From contig CAYXNS010000005.1 in NCBI GenBank assembly GCA_964466315.1, forward strand, positions 1-64,000: 64,000 nucleotides of DNA, given 5' to 3'. Source of the stretch: SMWC01 sp964466315. Its GTDB lineage: Bacteria > Pseudomonadota > Gammaproteobacteria > Steroidobacterales > Rariloculaceae. Both the position numbers and the translations under genes were made by a program. Under the pieces are notes generated by a model that had not been told where the DNA came from, made no database searches, and was given only the letters and a program-made list of their open reading frames with translations. This document shows, one piece after another, positions 61,413-64,000 of the stretch (positions are counted from its first letter, which is position 1; each line of letters opens with the position of its first letter).

Positions 61413-63011
61413 GTGTATACGCAGTTCTTCGGGTTAACGGAAAAGCCCTTCTCGATTACTCCTAACCCACGCTATCTCTATATGAGCCGTCGCCATGCGG
61501 ACGCACTGGCGCATCTTATCTATGGAGTCTCGCAGAGCGGCGGTTTTATCCAGCTGACGGGCGAAGTCGGCACGGGTAAGACGACTCTTGTGCGCAGCCT
61601 GTTCGAACAGCTTCCCGAGGAAGCCGATGTCGCACTCATTCTGAACCCGGAACTCACGACGCAGGAGTTTCTGACGACCATCTCCGAGGAACTCGGAGTC
61701 GAGTTGCCGGAGGACGGCTCCATCAAGTCTCTCGTCGATCGGTTGAGCGGCCATCTTCTCGATGCGCATGCCCGGGGCCGGCGCACGGTCTTGATCGTCG
61801 ATGAGGCTCAAAATCTCGCGACCGACGTGCTGGAGCAGGTTCGATTGTTGACGAATCTCGAGACGCCGAAGCAGAAGCTGCTGCAGATCATCCTGATCGG
61901 TCAGCCCGAACTGCGCGAGGTCCTTGACCGCGAAGACATGCGTCAACTGGCTCAGCGCATCACGGCCCGCTATCACCTCGAACCCCTGAGCCAGAACGAT
62001 ACCGCGAAGTACCTCGCACATCGTATGAAAGTCGCGGGCGCTCCAGGAGCGATTTTCTCGAAGTCGGCCGTCCGAGAGATCTATCGCTGGTCGAACGGCA
62101 TCCCGCGAATCATCAATGTCGTCGCCGATAGAGCGTTACTGGCCGCCTACACGCAAGACACACGAAGCGTCGACAAGAAACTCATCAAGAAGGCCGCAGT
62201 GGAAGTCTACGGAAGACGGCTGGTACCGGCCGTCGAACGACGCCTTATCGCGAGCGTCGCGTTCGTGGGCCTCGCTCTGCTGATTCTCGGAACATGGCGT
62301 AGTTTGACTTCCGAAGAATCATGGCTACAGACGCAGTTCGGAGGAGCCCCCGGATTCACCCTCGCCCAATCAACGAACGGCGATGGCGTATCGCTCACCG
62401 CACTGCTCGATGACCCGACTCTACCGCGAGGAACTGACGCCGCTTTCGAGGCCTTGTTCAGTACCTGGGGCATTCAATTTCAGCGCGGCCTGGACACGGC
62501 CTGCCAACAAGCGGAGCAATACGAGTTACGATGCTGGTTCCAGAAGGGTTCGCTCAATCACCTGAAGCGACTGAACCGACCCGCCATCCTCGGGCTGATC
62601 GATGAACGCGGTAACCAGTTTCAAGCCGTATTGACCGGGCTCACTACCGACTCCGCGGAGTTCACGATCGGCGGCCGTGTGTTCACCGTTACTTTGGAGG
62701 AACTCTCGGAGTACTGGTATGGCGACCATCTCATGCTCTGGCGACCCGGTAGCGGCGTCCGGGAAACCCTGACACCCGGGATGCAGGATGGGAGTGTCCG
62801 GTGGCTCCGGGAGAATCTCGCTTGGATTCAGGGAGAACCGCTCGCCGATCCGGGTTCGGAGTTTTACGACGAGGTGCTGGCCGAGCGCGTGCGAGCCTAC
62901 CAGCGCGATAATCGCCTCACGATAGACGGCATCGTCGGTACACAGACGCAGATTGTCATGAATACGGATCTCGAACTCCCCGATACTCCGCTTCTCTTAG
63001 AGGCGCCGTGA
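61413..63011 (+). CDS. exeA: ExeA-type general secretion pathway ATPase
   Basis: A 532-residue inner-membrane protein. AAA+ domain with the N-terminus YTQFFGLTEKPFSITPNPRY, Walker A GEVGTGKTTLV (50-60) and Walker B TVLIVDEAQN (about 124-133), then QLAQRITARYHLEPLSQNDT. One membrane helix at about 277-295 leads to a C39-peptidase-like region and a C-terminal peptidoglycan-binding domain (LAERVRAYQRDNRLTIDGIV). ExeA with GspB opens the wall to place the type II secretion secretin. GspB follows one base after the stop. Confidence 0.93.
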   Translation: MYTQFFGLTEKPFSITPNPRYLYMSRRHADALAHLIYGVSQSGGFIQLTGEVGTGKTTLVRSLFEQLPEEADVALILNPELTTQEFLTTISEELGVELPEDGSIKSLVDRLSGHLLDAHARGRRTVLIVDEAQNLATDVLEQVRLLTNLETPKQKLLQIILIGQPELREVLDREDMRQLAQRITARYHLEPLSQNDTAKYLAHRMKVAGAPGAIFSKSAVREIYRWSNGIPRIINVVADRALLAAYTQDTRSVDKKLIKKAAVEVYGRRLVPAVERRLIASVAFVGLALLILGTWRSLTSEESWLQTQFGGAPGFTLAQSTNGDGVSLTALLDDPTLPRGTDAAFEALFSTWGIQFQRGLDTACQQAEQYELRCWFQKGSLNHLKRLNRPAILGLIDERGNQFQAVLTGLTTDSAEFTIGGRVFTVTLEELSEYWYGDHLMLWRPGSGVRETLTPGMQDGSVRWLRENLAWIQGEPLADPGSEFYDEVLAERVRAYQRDNRLTIDGIVGTQTQIVMNTDLELPDTPLLLEAP

Positions 63012-63012
63012 G

Positions 63013-63624
63013 ATGTCTTTTATCCTCGACGCACTGAGAAAGTCGGAGAACGAACGCCAGCAGAGCTCAGTTCCGAGGATAAGCGACGTACCGGCCGTCG
63101 TACAGAGCACGCGCATCCCGAAATGGATTCTCGGAGTCATCGTAGCGTTATCGGTAGGTGTCTTACTTCTCGGTTGGGCCTGGTGGCAAAGTACGAGCAT
63201 CAGCGACGCCGACGTTACGACTGCCCGTCCAGCCGGGGTGCTACCGCGAACGACAACCGAGTCACCCGCGGCGACCTCCGATGACGTAAGGAATCTGGCC
63301 CAGGAGCCCGCGACCGCCGAGACGGCGCCGTTATCTTCGTCTCCAGCGCCCGTCGCAGTTGCCCAACCCGAGCCCGAGACTCCCACGATCATCGTCGCTG
63401 CACCGACAATGATGGAACTGCTCGCGACGGGTACCATGCTGCCGGACTTAACTCTCGAGTTACACGTCTACAGCGGTACCCCGGCTCAGCGACTCGTCAG
63501 AATCAATTCGGCCAGCTACCGGGAAGGGGACGTGCTGAGCGATGGTCCGCGCGTCGTGTCGATTACACCTGAGGGTGTCATCCTCGATCACGGTGGCCAG
63601 AACTTTCTACTCTCGGCCGAGTAA
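63013..63624 (+). CDS. gspB: General secretion pathway protein B (ExeB/GspB)
   Basis: A 203-residue partner of ExeA. MSFILDALRKSENERQQSSV is the typical GspB N-terminus, followed by a membrane helix (WILGVIVALSVGVLLLGWAW), a Pro/Ala/Glu-rich linker and a C-terminal GspB domain (LELHVYSGTPAQRLVRINSA, SYREGDVLSDGPRVVSITPE, GVILDHGGQNFLLSAE). Expected to link ExeA and the outer-membrane secretin. Confidence 0.93.
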   Translation: MSFILDALRKSENERQQSSVPRISDVPAVVQSTRIPKWILGVIVALSVGVLLLGWAWWQSTSISDADVTTARPAGVLPRTTTESPAATSDDVRNLAQEPATAETAPLSSSPAPVAVAQPEPETPTIIVAAPTMMELLATGTMLPDLTLELHVYSGTPAQRLVRINSASYREGDVLSDGPRVVSITPEGVILDHGGQNFLLSAE

Positions 63625-63654
63625 CCCGTATCACCCGGTTCGCAGCCTAGCCAA

Positions 63655-64000
63655 TTACCCGCCCTCATCCTCGACGGCCTCGATAAGCTCGGCGCCTTCG
63701 TTACTAGGGTTGTTGACGATTCGGCGAACCTGCCGAATCTCGAGTCTGTCTTCCGGCGCAGGCTTGAGTAGATTGAGACACTCGTCCGCCGGCGTCGTGG
63801 CCGTCAGCCAGAGTGCTTGGCCCTCGTCTCCCAACAGTACGGGCATGCGCTGATGAACGCGGTCGAGCGACGCATTGGCGGCCGTCGTGATAATTACACA
63901 AGACTCGAGGACGCCGTCTTCGCCGTCGCGCCACTGCTCCCATAGTCCAGCGAGCGCCAGACACTCGCCACCTCGGGGACTAATGAAGAACGGAAATTTT
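63655..64000 (-). CDS. SOS response-associated (SRAP/YedK) peptidase, partial
   Basis: The minus-strand frame is open from the window edge to TAA at 63655. It reads KFPFFISPRGGECLALAGLW, EQWRDGEDGVLESCVIITTA, ANASLDRVHQRMPVLLGDEG and ECLNLLKPAP, matching the SRAP domain from about its middle to the end, including the FxGLWExW and HxRMPV blocks. SRAP proteins use an N-terminal Cys2 to cross-link to abasic single-strand DNA. That residue and the first half lie outside the window. Confidence 0.88.
   Translation of the reverse strand, partial: KFPFFISPRGGECLALAGLWEQWRDGEDGVLESCVIITTAANASLDRVHQRMPVLLGDEGQALWLTATTPADECLNLLKPAPEDRLEIRQVRRIVNNPSNEGAELIEAVEDEGG

Overview
The window is about 60% GC, gene-dense, and carries a 10-base N run at 3865-3874, so it is a draft scaffold, possibly from a metagenome bin. 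Gene content points to a free-living aerobic gammaproteobacterium. Indicators are an E. coli-type GshA, a membrane-anchored FadE-type acyl-CoA dehydrogenase, a PspF/PspABC stress locus, ExeA/GspB secretion accessory genes, GlnK-AmtB, MsrPQ and a TIGR04211-type SH3 protein. A marine or sediment lineage such as Woeseiales is a guess from the DUF1501/DUF1800 pair, the bactofilin and the TPR/TonB proteins. I see no phage, insertion sequence, rRNA, tRNA or CRISPR array.

Layout. 1-9.9 kb: end of a Wzi-like outer-membrane protein, a CDF metal transporter, an lhr remnant, a P-loop ATPase, a rhomboid protease, Ogt, a zinc-ribbon protein, a DUF1134 protein, a DUF1800-DUF1501 pair, a YceI-like lipoprotein and a coiled-coil protein. 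10-19.9 kb: a korB remnant, two tandem TPR/TonB-C proteins, an OmpR-type two-component pair, GlnK-AmtB, MsrP-MsrQ and an SH3 membrane protein. 20-30 kb: a PBP4-type DD-peptidase, a PAS/sigma-54 activator facing a small exported protein across a region with two palindromes and a -24/-12 promoter, dihydroorotase, prolyl aminopeptidase, an internally deleted oppA and an M16 protease. 30-35 kb: a four-gene Gld-like ABC operon. 35-45 kb: an accessory stretch with several decayed genes, a Tat-exported aldo/keto reductase homologue lacking catalytic residues, a DUF6152 protein, a GNAT enzyme, an SLC13-type carrier with four RCK_C domains, quinone oxidoreductase and a ferredoxin-reductase-like flavoprotein. 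45-64 kb: two membrane-anchored paralogues, GshA, a bactofilin, a membrane-anchored receiver protein, a GGDEF/EAL protein, the psp locus, an ECF sigma/anti-sigma pair, malate dehydrogenase, FadE, a DUF4399 lipoprotein, ExeA/GspB and a partial SRAP protein.

Themes. Envelope maintenance and stress sensing recur (Psp, two-component pair, ECF sigma, MsrPQ, PBP4, rhomboid, bactofilin). Two sigma-54 activators each face a plausible -24/-12 promoter. A family of short palindromes with core GGGNCCNGGTCCC flanked by A and T runs lies just after the stop codons of six genes. At least seven remnants or disrupted genes (lhr, korB, oppA, a sulfotransferase, a VOC protein, an SRPBCC protein and a small amber-interrupted membrane ORF) indicate ongoing gene loss.

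All family assignments come from reading the translated sequence; no database search was run.
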